NCBI GenBank assembly: GCA_036733305.1
Contig: DAINAT010000006.1
Span: 1 to 64,000 of the forward strand
Origin: UBA7672 sp036733305
GTDB lineage: Bacteria; Pseudomonadota; Alphaproteobacteria; Caulobacterales; Hyphomonadaceae
Length of the DNA: 64,000 bases
Direction of reading: 5' to 3'
The number at the start of each line of letters is the position of its first letter. Within the stretch, counting starts at the first letter, position 1. Shown here piece after piece: positions 1 through 8,929 of this stretch. The translations under genes and the position numbers were made by a program. Under the pieces are notes generated by a model, which searched no databases, was not told where the DNA came from, and worked only from the letters and a program-made list of their open reading frames with translations.

Positions 1-57
1 GTAGGGTGCATCTTGATGCACCGCGACCGAACTTCGGTGCATCAAGATGCACCCTAC
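1..57. repeat. Palindromic intergenic repeat, family A (full copy)
   Basis: Two long arms form an inverted repeat. The left arm begins GTAGGGTGCATC and the right arm ends GATGCACCCTAC. Each arm is itself a small palindrome around a GGTGCATC/GATGCACC core. Related copies lie at 187-209, 1382-1401, 55606-55682 and, degenerate, at 63851-63873. It reads as a REP/MITE-like dispersed element. Confidence 0.85.
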
Positions 58-70
58 ATGGTGGGTGTGG

Positions 71-209
71 CTCTGGGTCCCGGCTTATGCCGGGAGGAGC
101 GGGACGAGGAGCTGGCGTTCGTGGGTGGGGCTTCTGGGGTCCTGCTTTTGCGGGAATGACGGCGGAGAAGGCGGTGGGTGTGGTGCGGTGCATCGTTGAT
201 GCACCCTAC
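71..209. repeat. Composite repeat upstream of the first gene
   Basis: A hairpin of the CCCGGC...GCCGGG type, followed by GAGCGGGAC and a GGTGGGTGGGG-like tail (79-130), matches the block at 1327-1379 at roughly four of five positions over about 52 bases. A family A hairpin (GGTGCATC, loop GTT, GATGCACC, 187-205) follows. The same order, CCCG hairpin then GGTGCATC hairpin, occurs after the first gene. Confidence 0.7.
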
Positions 210-321
210 GGCTCGCGAAAAAAGTGAAGGGACTGGACGCGACGGCAGGGGTGGGTGGGTTGTTGCGTGGGGATTGGAGGCGTGGGTAGCTCTGGCGTGG
301 CCGGTGGCAGCGGAGGTTTCC

Positions 322-1293
322 ATGGCGCGTGGAGTGTGGGTTGCTGTTGCCGTGATGGTTGCGCCGCTGGCGCACGCGCAGAAGGTGGTGACGCCGACGA
401 CCGCGCCGCCTGCAGGCTATGTGGCGCCGCGAACATCGTGGGGTGCGCCGAGCATTGAAGGGATGTGGACGACGAATTTCATCCTGCCGATGGAGGCATC
501 GCCGCGCACGCCGACGCTGACGCTGCCGGAGAAGGATGCTCAGGCGATGGCGGATCTGCTGGCGGGAGAAATCGCGTCGTCGTTCGATGCGCAGCTTGAT
601 CCCGAAGTTCCGGTGAACATCAGGAACACGAGCGGGCTTGCGGTGGTGAAGGGCGAGCGGCGGACGCGGGCAGTTGTGCTGCCGGCAGATGGACGGCTGC
701 CCTATACGCCGGAGGCGCGGAAGGAAACGGTGACGGGCGCGCCATCGAAGTACGACAACTATGAAGAGCGGCCGAACTGGGAGCGGTGCATCACCAATCT
801 TGGGCTGCCGCCGATCACCTTCATGGGCTCAACCAATATTCGCCATCTGGTGCAGACGCCGACGCATGTGGTGTTGCGGACGGAGTATGGCGACGAGGTT
901 CGCATCATTCCGTTCAGCGCAACGCACAAGCCGAAGGAGCTTCATACCATGCTGGGGGATTCCATTGCGCGGTGGGACGGCGACACGCTGGTGATCGAGA
1001 CGGTGGGATTGCCGAACAAGGATCGCAAGCGGGCGTTCGGGAACAATCTGCTGGTGCCGGGGACGAGCACCGTGATCGAGCGGCTGACGCGCGTGTCGGA
1101 TAACGAGATCGTCTATCAGTTCTCAGTGGTTGATCCGTCTGTGTATCACGCGCCGTGGATGGCGGAGTATTCGATCTATCGCTCGGATCACGTGAACTAT
1201 GAGCATGCTTGCCATGAGGGGAATTACTCGCTGCCGAACATCTTGAGGGGCGCGCGGGTGTTGGAGGCGGGGAAGGTTGGGGAGAGATGGTAA
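322..1293 (+). CDS. Secreted protein of unknown function
   Basis: It encodes about 323 residues. The start was chosen at 322 because a GGAGG-like ribosome site lies just before it and the product then opens with a clean Sec signal peptide (Met-Ala-Arg, hydrophobic core, cleavage after Ala-His-Ala near residue 18). The reading frame is open further upstream, but that extension is intergenic repeat sequence. The mature protein has the segment GDSIARWDGDTLVIET near residue 215, a motif I know from uncharacterised secreted proteins of Proteobacteria and Acidobacteria. No catalytic motif or membrane helix is visible. It stands alone between two composite repeats. Function unknown. Confidence 0.75.
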   Translation: MARGVWVAVAVMVAPLAHAQKVVTPTTAPPAGYVAPRTSWGAPSIEGMWTTNFILPMEASPRTPTLTLPEKDAQAMADLLAGEIASSFDAQLDPEVPVNIRNTSGLAVVKGERRTRAVVLPADGRLPYTPEARKETVTGAPSKYDNYEERPNWERCITNLGLPPITFMGSTNIRHLVQTPTHVVLRTEYGDEVRIIPFSATHKPKELHTMLGDSIARWDGDTLVIETVGLPNKDRKRAFGNNLLVPGTSTVIERLTRVSDNEIVYQFSVVDPSVYHAPWMAEYSIYRSDHVNYEHACHEGNYSLPNILRGARVLEAGKVGERW

Positions 1294-1324
1294 GGGGCAT
1301 TATGAGCGGTGAGCTTGGCCCTGG

Positions 1325-1401
1325 CTCCCGACTTTCGTCGGGATGAGCGGGACAAGGAATTGGCGGTGGTGGGTGGGGCGTGGTGCATCTGAAGATGCAC
1401 C
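1325..1401. repeat. Composite repeat downstream of the first gene
   Basis: It contains CCCGAC-TTTC-GTCGGG, GAGCGGGAC and a GTGGGTGGGG tail (1327-1379), then the family A hairpin GGTGCATC/GATGCACC at 1382-1401. It is in the same orientation as the block at 71-209, so the first gene is flanked by imperfect direct repeats. Confidence 0.7.
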
Positions 1402-1422
1402 CTGCGCGGTTAGGACAAAAGA

Positions 1423-1450
1423 AAAGGCCCGCTCGGTTGAGCGGGCCTTT
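1423..1450 (-). terminator. Rho-independent terminator of the flagellar operon
   Basis: A perfect 12-bp stem (AAAGGCCCGCTC / GAGCGGGCCTTT) has a 4-base loop and, read on the minus strand, is followed by TTCTTTTG. It lies about 25 bases past the flhG stop and closes the fliF-to-flhG transcription unit. It could also end transcription of the first gene arriving from the other side. Confidence 0.85.
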
Positions 1451-1472
1451 ATTGTTCTGATTGCCGTCCAGC

Positions 1473-2315
1473 CTAGGCCGACTGCGCGACGCTTTCGGCG
1501 CCGCCGCGGATCATGGCTTCGGCGATCTGTTGGGCGTCGAGGGCGGCTTGCGCTTGCGGGTCGATCGAGACGATCGTCTTTTGCTGGCGGATCGCTTCGC
1601 GGACCTTGAGGTCGCGGAGGACGATGCCGGCCAGCGGCGGGCGGAAGCCGAGGAAGGTTTGCGAGGCGCGGGCCAGCGCTTCGTAGGTGCGGCGGCCGGC
1701 GACGCGGGTATCGGCCATGTTGATGGCGATCCACGGCTGGACGCTCGGGGCATAGCCACGAAGCACCTTGATGAAGGCGTAGGCGTCGGTCATCGAGGTC
1801 GGCTCGTCGTTGGCGACGATGAGGCAACGGTCGCAGGCGCGGGCAAGGCGCATGACGTTGTCTTCGATGCCGGCGCCGAGGTCGACGAGGACCTGGTCGT
1901 ATTGAAGGGCGAGCGCCGTAAGGCTCGCGGCAAGGCGCGAGGCTTCTTCAGCGGGCAGGCCGGCGAGCGCGCCGGAGCCCGAGCGGCCGGGGAGAACGTC
2001 GAAGCCGATATCCGAACCGGCGCCGCCGTTCACTTTGCAAACTGCGTCTTCGAGCTCGACCCAGCCGGCGATGACCGCGGCGAGATCGGTTTCGGGGGCG
2101 ATGCCGAGCTGAACGTCGACGTTGGCGAGACCAAGGTCTCCGTCAACAAGAAGCGTGCGGCGGCCCATCTTGGCGAAGCTGGCGGCAAGAGTGGTCGAGA
2201 GCCAGGTCTTGCCGACCCCGCCCTTGCCCGATGCCACGGCAATCACCGAAGCGGGCGTCACGCGGGAGCGTGCGCCGGCTTTGCTTTCGTTCTTTCGCGA
2301 TCCGAAGTTCATCAT
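1473..2315 (-). CDS. flhG: MinD/ParA-type ATPase FlhG (FleN), flagellar number regulator
   Basis: About 280 residues. The deviant Walker A motif GKGGVGKT is near residue 30 and is followed by LLVDGDLGLANVD, the MinD/FlhG signature. FlhG works with FlhF at the cell pole to set the place and number of flagella. Three starts are possible in GTG-ATG-ATG (2318 to 2310). The ATG at 2315 has the best spacing to AAAGGAG, and the flhF stop overlaps it (TGATG), which suggests translational coupling. It is the last gene of the fliF operon. The short basic N-terminus before the ATPase domain could be the FlhF-activating segment; that part is inference. Confidence 0.88.
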   Translation of the reverse strand: MMNFGSRKNESKAGARSRVTPASVIAVASGKGGVGKTWLSTTLAASFAKMGRRTLLVDGDLGLANVDVQLGIAPETDLAAVIAGWVELEDAVCKVNGGAGSDIGFDVLPGRSGSGALAGLPAEEASRLAASLTALALQYDQVLVDLGAGIEDNVMRLARACDRCLIVANDEPTSMTDAYAFIKVLRGYAPSVQPWIAINMADTRVAGRRTYEALARASQTFLGFRPPLAGIVLRDLKVREAIRQQKTIVSIDPQAQAALDAQQIAEAMIRGGAESVAQSA

Positions 2316-3289
2316 CACGCGGCTCCTTTGAGCGGTTCTGCTTCAGTTGTGTTCCCGGTCACGAACAACCGGGCGATCCTTCCAGCCGAGGCAGGCGCTA
2401 GTCCGCCACGTACACTTTGCGTCAAACCAAGTTGAGCGATGCTTAACCGCGCGGAAGAAATTGCTGCGATTGCACCCCCGCGACGTCGAACCGCATCGAG
2501 TTTGGTAAGGATGACGCGCTTGCAGCCGGCGGCGGCGAAGACGCGTGCATTGTCTTCCAGGTCCATCGGGTGGCCTTCGGCGCTCATTACCAGCACGGGT
2601 TCGACATTCATGAAGGAAATCAAGTCACTGCACCGCTTCATGTCCGCTTCGTCGAGCGGGTTGAAGGAGGGGCAGTCGATGACGAGTTTCTGGCCCCGGT
2701 CGTCTGCATCACGCACCAGCTTGATGAGGTGATCGGGCGAGAGCGCAAAGGTTACCGACGGTTTAAGCATTAATGCGGCGAGGCGGGCCGTCTGGCCAGA
2801 CGAATCAAAATCGGCGGCGACGGCTTCGAGCGGCTGCTTCTTGTCGGAGAGGAGAGTCGCGAGCTTGGCGACGGCGGTGGTCTTGCCCGAGCCGGGCGGG
2901 CCGACGAGCAGGAGGGACTTGGCCGGGCGCGGGTTCAGCGGGTTGAAGGTGATGAGGCCTTCGATGCCGACGGTGAGCGAGTTGATCGCTTCCATGCCGG
3001 CGCCGAGGCGGCTGCCTGCTTCGGAGACCATGTGGACGAAGCCGTCCGGTGCGCCGTGCCAGCGCAGGGTGGAGGCGAGGGTGGAGCGCGTCTCGTCATA
3101 GACGGGGCGGGCTTCGGCGAATTTCGGGGCGGCGAACTTCTGGCCGAAATTGCGCTCGACGGCGGCGCGGATTTCGACGCGGCCGTCTTCGTCGCGCGTG
3201 GAGAGGATGACGGCGTCTGGGCCCATCTCGGCCCTGACTAACGCCATGGCCTCCTCTTCGGTTCGGCCCACGAACATCTTCATCTTCAT
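2315..3289 (-). CDS. flhF: SRP-family GTPase FlhF
   Basis: 324 residues, with SRP-GTPase motifs in order: P-loop GPPGSGKTT near residue 130, DFDSSGQTARLA near 160, and TKLDAVRRRGG near 275. FlhF marks the pole for flagellar assembly and recruits early basal-body parts. The N-terminal B domain begins MKMKMFVGRTEEEA, a typical FlhF opening. It lies between flhA and flhG with a 24-base gap upstream and an overlap with flhG downstream. It is shorter than many FlhF proteins, mainly in the linker between the B domain and the GTPase core. The G2/G3 region reads DCPSFNPLDEAD rather than the usual DTAG, so catalytic activity may differ. Confidence 0.9.
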   Translation of the reverse strand: MKMKMFVGRTEEEAMALVRAEMGPDAVILSTRDEDGRVEIRAAVERNFGQKFAAPKFAEARPVYDETRSTLASTLRWHGAPDGFVHMVSEAGSRLGAGMEAINSLTVGIEGLITFNPLNPRPAKSLLLVGPPGSGKTTAVAKLATLLSDKKQPLEAVAADFDSSGQTARLAALMLKPSVTFALSPDHLIKLVRDADDRGQKLVIDCPSFNPLDEADMKRCSDLISFMNVEPVLVMSAEGHPMDLEDNARVFAAAGCKRVILTKLDAVRRRGGAIAAISSARLSIAQLGLTQSVRGGLAPASAGRIARLFVTGNTTEAEPLKGAA

Positions 3290-3313
3290 GGTGGGGCTCC
3301 TCTTGTCTGTGAC

Positions 3314-5425
3314 CTAGACAGCGCCGGCTGAACGCAGCCGCGCCTTGGGATGGATTTCGTTCTGCGACATGACGATCGTCTGCGGGCGGAAGCGTTCGAC
3401 CAGCGAGCGGACATAGGGGCGGATCGGCGCTGAGGTGAGCAGGACCGGGCTGTCGCCGGTTTGCGCTGCGCGCTCGAAGGCGTTGCGGAGATCGGCGACG
3501 AACTGGTGCAGGCGCGAGGGCTCGAGGGCGAGCTGGCGGTCTGCGCCGGTGCCGACGAGGGCTTCGGCGAAGGTCTGCTCCCAGTTGGGGGAGAGGGCGA
3601 CGACCGGGAGTGCGCCGTTGCCGTCAACGTGCATGTTGCAGAGCTGGCGAGCGAGACGGGCGCGGACGTGCTCGGTGACCGAGAGAAGGTCGGTCGAGGC
3701 GGAGGTCGCCTCGGCGATGGCTTCGAGGATGGTCGAGAAATCGCGGATCGAGATGCGCTCGCGCAGGAGGTTCTGCAGGACGCGCTGGATGCCGGAGATG
3801 GTGATCTGCGAGGGCGCGATGTCCGAGACGAGGGCGGCCTGCGGCTTGGGCAGGTCGTCGATGAGCTGGCGTACGCTGCCGAAGGTGAGCAGTTCGGCCA
3901 TGTTCTCTTTGACGAGTTCGGTGAAGTGCGTCGTGAGAACGGTGGCGGCGTCGACGATGGTGTAGCCCTGGATGGACGCGATCTCTTTCATCGCATCGTC
4001 GATCCAGACGGCGGGCAGGCCGAAGACCGGTTCGTTGACGCGCTCACCCGGGAGGGCGCCGGCGGTGCCGCCAGCATCCATGGCGAGGTGGAGTTGCGGG
4101 CGCAGCTTGCCGCGGCCGGCGACCACTTCCTTGATGAGGATGCGGTAGTCTTCCGAGCCAAGTTCGAGATTGTCGATGATGCGGACCTGCGGCACGACGA
4201 AGCCGAACTCCGAGGCGATCTGACGGCGGACCGCCTTGACCTGATCGGTCAGTTTGCGCCCCGAGGTTTCGTTGATGAAGCCGAGGAGGCCGAAGCCGAG
4301 TTCGATCTTGATGTCGTCGACCGAGAGCGAATCCTGGATCGGCGGCTCGACCACCGGCTTGGCGCGTTCGGCCTGGACATCTTCGCGGGCCTTGGTCTCT
4401 TCGGCGACGCGCTGCTTTTGGAAGCCGCGCCAGGCAGCATAGCCGCAGCCGCCAGCGATTGCGAAGAACGGGATCATCGGCATGCCGGGCAGGAGGCCGA
4501 TGAGGCCAGCCGTGATGGCGGCCATGGCCAAGCCTTGCGGGTTGGTGAAGAGCTGGCCGCCGATGGCTTTGTCGGCCGCGCCGTCAACGCCGGCTTTCGA
4601 GACGAGCATACCGGCAGCGACCGAAACGACGAGCGCCGGGATCTGCGAGACGATACCGTCGCCGACGGTGAGCAGGGTGTAGGAGTTGGCGGCGTCTTCG
4701 AAGGAGATGCCTTGCTGCGCCACGCCGATAATCATGCCGCCGATCACGTTGATGAAGGTGATCAGGATGCCGGCCATCGCGTCGCCACGCACGAATTTCG
4801 AGGCGCCGTCCATGGCCCCGTAGAAGTTGCTTTCGCCTTCGAGTTCCTTGCGGCGTCTGCGGGCTTCTTCCTCGGTGATCATGCCGGCGGACAGGTCGGC
4901 GTCGATCGCCATCTGCTTGCCGGGCATGGCGTCGAGGGTGAAGCGGGCGGCGACTTCAGCGATACGGCCCGAACCCTTCGTGACGACCACGAAGTTGACG
5001 ATGATCAGGATGATGAAGACCACGACGCCGATGACGAAGTTGCCCTGCATCACGAAGCCGCCGAAGGCCTCGATGATGTTGCCTGCGGCCTGCGGGCCTT
5101 CGTGGCCATGAGCGAGGATGAGGCGGGTGGTGGCGATGTTCAGTGCGAGGCGCAGCAGCGTCGCCAGCAGCAGAACGGTCGGGAAGGCGGAGAATTCGAG
5201 CGGCTTCTTGATCAACAGCGCCGTCATCAGGATCAGCACGGAGAGCGTGATCGAGATCGACAGCATGAAGTCGAGCAGGAACGGGGGCAGCGGCACGATC
5301 AGCATGACGATCAACGCCATGACGCCGAGACCGAGGGCGTATTCGCCCCTGACAAATTGCTTGGTCAGCGCGTTCCAGTCGAACCCGCCGCCGCTAGCGC
5401 TACCGATAGTCCCTGCCTGCGCCAT
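3314..5425 (-). CDS. flhA: Flagellar type III export gate protein FlhA
   Basis: 703 residues, the usual FlhA length. The N-terminal half has about eight membrane segments. The conserved cytoplasmic loop contains RFTLDAMPGKQMAIDADL near residue 150, the FHIPEP-family hallmark, and the C-terminal half is the soluble substrate-docking domain. FlhA forms the nonameric export gate and takes chaperone-substrate complexes. It follows flbD after only 6 bases and precedes flhF. The long frames on the opposite strand are GC-driven shadows. Confidence 0.97.
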   Translation of the reverse strand: MAQAGTIGSASGGGFDWNALTKQFVRGEYALGLGVMALIVMLIVPLPPFLLDFMLSISITLSVLILMTALLIKKPLEFSAFPTVLLLATLLRLALNIATTRLILAHGHEGPQAAGNIIEAFGGFVMQGNFVIGVVVFIILIIVNFVVVTKGSGRIAEVAARFTLDAMPGKQMAIDADLSAGMITEEEARRRRKELEGESNFYGAMDGASKFVRGDAMAGILITFINVIGGMIIGVAQQGISFEDAANSYTLLTVGDGIVSQIPALVVSVAAGMLVSKAGVDGAADKAIGGQLFTNPQGLAMAAITAGLIGLLPGMPMIPFFAIAGGCGYAAWRGFQKQRVAEETKAREDVQAERAKPVVEPPIQDSLSVDDIKIELGFGLLGFINETSGRKLTDQVKAVRRQIASEFGFVVPQVRIIDNLELGSEDYRILIKEVVAGRGKLRPQLHLAMDAGGTAGALPGERVNEPVFGLPAVWIDDAMKEIASIQGYTIVDAATVLTTHFTELVKENMAELLTFGSVRQLIDDLPKPQAALVSDIAPSQITISGIQRVLQNLLRERISIRDFSTILEAIAEATSASTDLLSVTEHVRARLARQLCNMHVDGNGALPVVALSPNWEQTFAEALVGTGADRQLALEPSRLHQFVADLRNAFERAAQTGDSPVLLTSAPIRPYVRSLVERFRPQTIVMSQNEIHPKARLRSAGAV

Positions 5426-5431
5426 CTATAG

Positions 5432-6805
5432 TTATCCTGCGGCCCGGACTTCGCCCGGAGCGGCGACTTCGATGCCCGCGTCCTGATACTGGCGCAGCTT
5501 GTTGCGCAGCGTGCGGATCGAGATGCCGAGAATGTTGGCGGCGTGCGTGCGGTTGCCGAGGCAATGATCGAGGGTCGAGAGGATGAGATCCTGTTCGACT
5601 TCGGCGACCGTCTGGCCGATGCGGATGGCCGCGCCCTTGATGGCGGCTTCTGCAGCATTGACGGCGCGCTCTGCCGTGGCGTCGAGAGCGTTCGCTTGAA
5701 CCGGACGGCCATCGGGCGTGCGCAGGTCGTCGACCGAGATTTCCTCGCCACGGGCGAGAATGACAGCGCGGTGCATGGCGTTTTCGAGTTCGCGAACGTT
5801 GCCCATCCAGGCAGCGGCCTGAACACGCTCGCTGGCGGCGTCGGACAGGCGGCGGTGCGAGAGGCCGTTGGCGTTGGCGTATTTGTTGACGAAGAAATCG
5901 GCCAGCGAGGCGAGGTCGCGCGGACGCTCACGCAGCGGCGGGATGTGGAGGTTCATCACGTTGAGCCGATAGAGAAGGTCCTTGCGGAATTCGCCACGGA
6001 TGACGGCTTCCTGCAGAATGCGGTTCGACGTGGCGATAATGCGGATGTTGACCGGAACCGGCTTCGAGCCGCCGACACGGTCGATCTCGCGCTCCTGAAT
6101 GGCGCGCAGCAGCTTGGCCTGCAGACGGATATCCATTTCGGAAATCTCGTCGAGCAGCAGCGTGCCGCCGTCAGCTTCCTCGAACTTGCCGATACGACGG
6201 GCGACTGCGCCGGTGAACGCGCCTTTCTCGTGACCGAACAGTTCGGACTCGAGGAGGTTCTCCGGGATGGCGGCGCAGTTGACCGAGATGAACGGCTTGT
6301 CGGCGCGCTTCGACTTGCGGTGAACGTAGCGGGCCATGACTTCCTTGCCGACGCCGCTTTCGCCCGTGATCAGCACGGAAGCTTCGGAGGGGGCGATCTG
6401 GTCAGCCAGAGCGCGCAGTTCGAGCATGGACGGATCGTTGGCGATCAGCGGACGGTCGTCGTCAGCCACGGCCGAGAGCACTGCGGCGATCAGTTCCGGA
6501 TCGGGCGGCAGCGGGATGAACTCGCGTGCGCCGGCGCGGATGGCGCGGGCGGCCATATCCGGCGTGACGTTGACGCCGCAGGCGACGACCGGGGCGACAA
6601 TGCGCTCCTGCTTCATCGCGCCGACGAGGCCGGTGATGTCTTCGTGGACATCGATCATCACGATGTCTGCGCCGCGGCCGGTGCGCAGCAGATCCATGGC
6701 GTGCGCCGCTTCAGGGGCGTGCAGCACCTTGGCGCCTTTCTCGAAGGCGATTTTCGTGGCGGCCGAGAGCTGGCCCGCGAGGTTTCCGATAATGAGAACG
6801 CGCAT
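5432..6805 (-). CDS. flbD: Sigma54-dependent flagellar activator FlbD
   Basis: 457 residues in the NtrC layout: receiver-like domain 1-110, AAA+ domain with Walker A GESGVGKE at 148-155, sigma54-contact loop GAFTGA at 195-200 and Walker B GGTLLLDE at 213-220, then a Fis-type helix-turn-helix near residues 410-440 (NRTHAANILGISIRTLRNKL). The receiver lacks the usual acidic pair after strand 1 (IIGNLAGQ) and the Lys-Pro of the switch (it reads PLPPD). This fits Caulobacter FlbD, which is controlled by FliX rather than by phosphorylation. It would activate the sigma54 promoters at 14982-14997 and 15155-15169 and may repress fliF. It sits between fliN and flhA. Confidence 0.95.
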   Translation of the reverse strand: MRVLIIGNLAGQLSAATKIAFEKGAKVLHAPEAAHAMDLLRTGRGADIVMIDVHEDITGLVGAMKQERIVAPVVACGVNVTPDMAARAIRAGAREFIPLPPDPELIAAVLSAVADDDRPLIANDPSMLELRALADQIAPSEASVLITGESGVGKEVMARYVHRKSKRADKPFISVNCAAIPENLLESELFGHEKGAFTGAVARRIGKFEEADGGTLLLDEISEMDIRLQAKLLRAIQEREIDRVGGSKPVPVNIRIIATSNRILQEAVIRGEFRKDLLYRLNVMNLHIPPLRERPRDLASLADFFVNKYANANGLSHRRLSDAASERVQAAAWMGNVRELENAMHRAVILARGEEISVDDLRTPDGRPVQANALDATAERAVNAAEAAIKGAAIRIGQTVAEVEQDLILSTLDHCLGNRTHAANILGISIRTLRNKLRQYQDAGIEVAAPGEVRAAG

Positions 6806-6815
6806 GGGTTTTCCT

Positions 6816-7166
6816 CTAGGCGTCAGAATTCTTGATGATCTCGGTCATGGTCACGCCGAGGCGGTCGTCGACGATGACGACTTCGCCCCGCGCGACCAGG
6901 CGCGAGTTGACGTAAATATCGATGGCCTCGCCGACGCGGCGATCGAGTTCCAGCACTGAACCAGGGCTGAGTTCGAGCAGCTTGGCGACTTCGATCGTGG
7001 TGCGCCCGATGACGGCCTGAACGTTGACGGGCACATCGAACACTGGCCGCAGATCGGCGGCCACGCGCTCGCGCATGTCCTCGCGCGTTTCGGGAGCCAC
7101 ATTGGCGGTGGAGCTGGCGACACCGCCGCCTGCTGCAAGATCCGGAAGATTGAGGTCGTTGCTCAT
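6816..7166 (-). CDS. fliN: Flagellar switch protein FliN
   Basis: 116 residues. The C-terminal two thirds are a SpoA domain (FDVPVNVQAVIGRTTIEVAKLL, then a glycine-poor hydrophobic core through VDDRLGVTMTEI). FliN builds the lower C-ring together with FliM and FliG and helps bring FliH-bound export cargo. The variable N-terminus (about 35 residues) is Ala- and acid-rich, as is common. It is packed 6 bases after fliH and 10 bases before flbD. Confidence 0.92.
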   Translation of the reverse strand: MSNDLNLPDLAAGGGVASSTANVAPETREDMRERVAADLRPVFDVPVNVQAVIGRTTIEVAKLLELSPGSVLELDRRVGEAIDIYVNSRLVARGEVVIVDDRLGVTMTEIIKNSDA

Positions 7167-7172
7167 GATGTC

Positions 7173-7802
7173 CTACGCGGAGAAGAGTTCGAGCTGCGGA
7201 GCGACGGGGTCTTGCAGGCGGGCTTTGATAATGGCGTCGATGGATGCTTCGACGCCTTCGCGGCTGAAACCTGCGGAGCCTTCGCTCCACACCACATCCC
7301 AATCGCCGGGCTTGGCGGTCGGGTTGGCGACGAAGGAGATGCTGGCGCCGACGCCCAGACGGCGCAGGTGTTCGGCGCGGCGTTCGACATCGGCGAGCGC
7401 TTCGGGCGCCACGAAGACGGTGACGACCGGGTTGAACTTGAGCTGGCGAACGACCTCTGCGATGGCGGTAGCGGCGGCTTCCTCGCCGGCCTTGTCGAGC
7501 GCCGTGCCGGCGATCTTCTTGGCGGCGATCATGGCCATTTCAGCGGCTTCGGCGCGGAGCTGTTCGGCGATGCCGGCAAGCTGGGCGGCGACGGGCGCGA
7601 GGTTGGCGACGATGCGGTCGACCGAGGCGAAGCCCTTTGCTTCCACGGTCTGACGGGCTTTCGCCTCGCCATCGGCGCGGGCCTTGGCGCTCATCACTTC
7701 GGTTTCGTCGCGCGAGAAATATTTGCGATCGGGACCGCTCAGGACTTCACCCTGCGGCGTGAATTCGGTTTCGAAGTTGAAGGTGCGAATCTGCTGGGTC
7801 AT
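7173..7802 (-). CDS. fliH: FliH/FlbE-type flagellar export regulator
   Basis: 209 residues between fliG and fliN, the position of flbE in Caulobacter. The N-terminus (TFNFETEFTPQG) is followed by an Ala/Glu/Lys-rich coiled region (residues 35-90, AKARADGEAKARQ) and a C-terminal globular domain, which is the FliH layout. FliH binds and restrains the FliI ATPase and links it to the C-ring. The ATG overlaps the fliG stop by one base, suggesting coupled translation. Family members are weakly conserved, so the name rests on layout and position as much as on sequence. Confidence 0.85.
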   Translation of the reverse strand: MTQQIRTFNFETEFTPQGEVLSGPDRKYFSRDETEVMSAKARADGEAKARQTVEAKGFASVDRIVANLAPVAAQLAGIAEQLRAEAAEMAMIAAKKIAGTALDKAGEEAAATAIAEVVRQLKFNPVVTVFVAPEALADVERRAEHLRRLGVGASISFVANPTAKPGDWDVVWSEGSAGFSREGVEASIDAIIKARLQDPVAPQLELFSA

Positions 7803-8929
7803 TAGTAAATCAGCTCATCCTGGCCGCCGCCGTCGGCGAGCATGATCTCGCCGCGATCGGCCAGCGCCTTGGCGATGACGACCATTTCCTGCTGGGCGGA
7901 TTCGACGTCTTTCAGTTTGACCGGCCCCATCGCGCCCATGTCGTCGCGCATGATCTTCGCCGCGCGTTCCGACATGTTCGACATGAACAGGTTGCGCATT
8001 TCGTCGTTTGCGCCCTTGAGCGCGAGGCCAAGCTTGGCCTTGTCGACGCTGCGCAGGAGGGTCTGGATGCCGCCCGGATCGAGCTTGGCGAGGTCTTCGA
8101 AGACGAACATGAGCGAGCGGATACGGTCGGCCGAATCCTTGTTCTTGTCTTCGAGCAGCGAGATGAAACGGCCCTCGGTCTGGCGATCGAAGTTGTTGAA
8201 GATCGCGGCCATCTGTTCGTGGCTGTCGCGCTTGGAGGTGCGCGCGAGGTTGGTCATGAATTCGGTGCGCAGGGTGGACTCGATTTTTTCCAGGATGTCG
8301 CGCTGGACCGGCTCCATGCGCAGCATGCGCTGGATGACTTCGAGCGCGAAGTCTGGCGGCAGGGCTGTGAGCACGCGGGCGGCGTGGTCGGATTTGATCT
8401 TCGAGAGGATGACCGCGACGGTCTGCGGGTATTCGTTCTTGAGATAGTTCGCGAGAACCTGCTCGTTCACGTTACCGAGCTTGTCCCACATGGTGCGGCC
8501 GGCGGGGCCGCGCAGTTCTTCCATGAGGCCGTCGACCTTGTCGGCGGGGAGGAACTGCATGAGCAGGCGGTGGGTCTGTTCGTAGGAGCCGGTGACGGCG
8601 CCCGAACCGGAGAGGCGGTTGACGAAGTCCTTGATGAGGAATTCGACCAGATCAGCTTTCACCGGGCCGAGGCTCGACATGGCGGACGAGATTTCGCGCA
8701 GCTCGTCGTCGTCCAGGCGATCCCAGATGGGCTTGGCGTCTTCACCGAGCGAGAGCAGCAGGACGGCGGCCTTTTCCGAGCCGTGCAGAGATTTTACCGC
8801 GGCGAGTGTTTCCTCGATGCGGCGCTTGGTGTCGTTGTTGTGGGTGTCTTCGCGCGTGAGGCCGCCACCCGCGGGGGCGGGGAGCGCGGCTGCGTCGGGA
8901 GCCTTCTGGGCGGCGGATGCCTTGCTCAT
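7802..8929 (-). CDS. fliG: Flagellar motor switch protein FliG
   Basis: 375 residues with the FliG N, middle and C domains. The middle-domain surface patch reads EYPQTVAVIL where many FliG proteins have EHPQ. The torque domain has the conserved MFVFEDL and the charged ridge that faces the stator (VDKAKLGLALKG). About 35 residues of low-complexity Ala/Pro-rich sequence precede the N domain. FliG joins the MS ring (FliF) to the C-ring. Its start overlaps the fliF stop by 4 bases (ATGA). Confidence 0.96.
   Translation of the reverse strand: MSKASAAQKAPDAAALPAPAGGGLTREDTHNNDTKRRIEETLAAVKSLHGSEKAAVLLLSLGEDAKPIWDRLDDDELREISSAMSSLGPVKADLVEFLIKDFVNRLSGSGAVTGSYEQTHRLLMQFLPADKVDGLMEELRGPAGRTMWDKLGNVNEQVLANYLKNEYPQTVAVILSKIKSDHAARVLTALPPDFALEVIQRMLRMEPVQRDILEKIESTLRTEFMTNLARTSKRDSHEQMAAIFNNFDRQTEGRFISLLEDKNKDSADRIRSLMFVFEDLAKLDPGGIQTLLRSVDKAKLGLALKGANDEMRNLFMSNMSERAAKIMRDDMGAMGPVKLKDVESAQQEMVVIAKALADRGEIMLADGGGQDELIY

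Noticed and set aside
178..321. 48-codon extension of the first gene
   Set aside because: It translates repeat sequence and destroys the signal peptide.
3461..5431. 656-codon plus-strand frame opposite flhA
   Set aside because: It is a GC-rich shadow: acidic, low-complexity product (Asp/Glu/Arg/His-rich) with no ribosome site, and flhA is certain.
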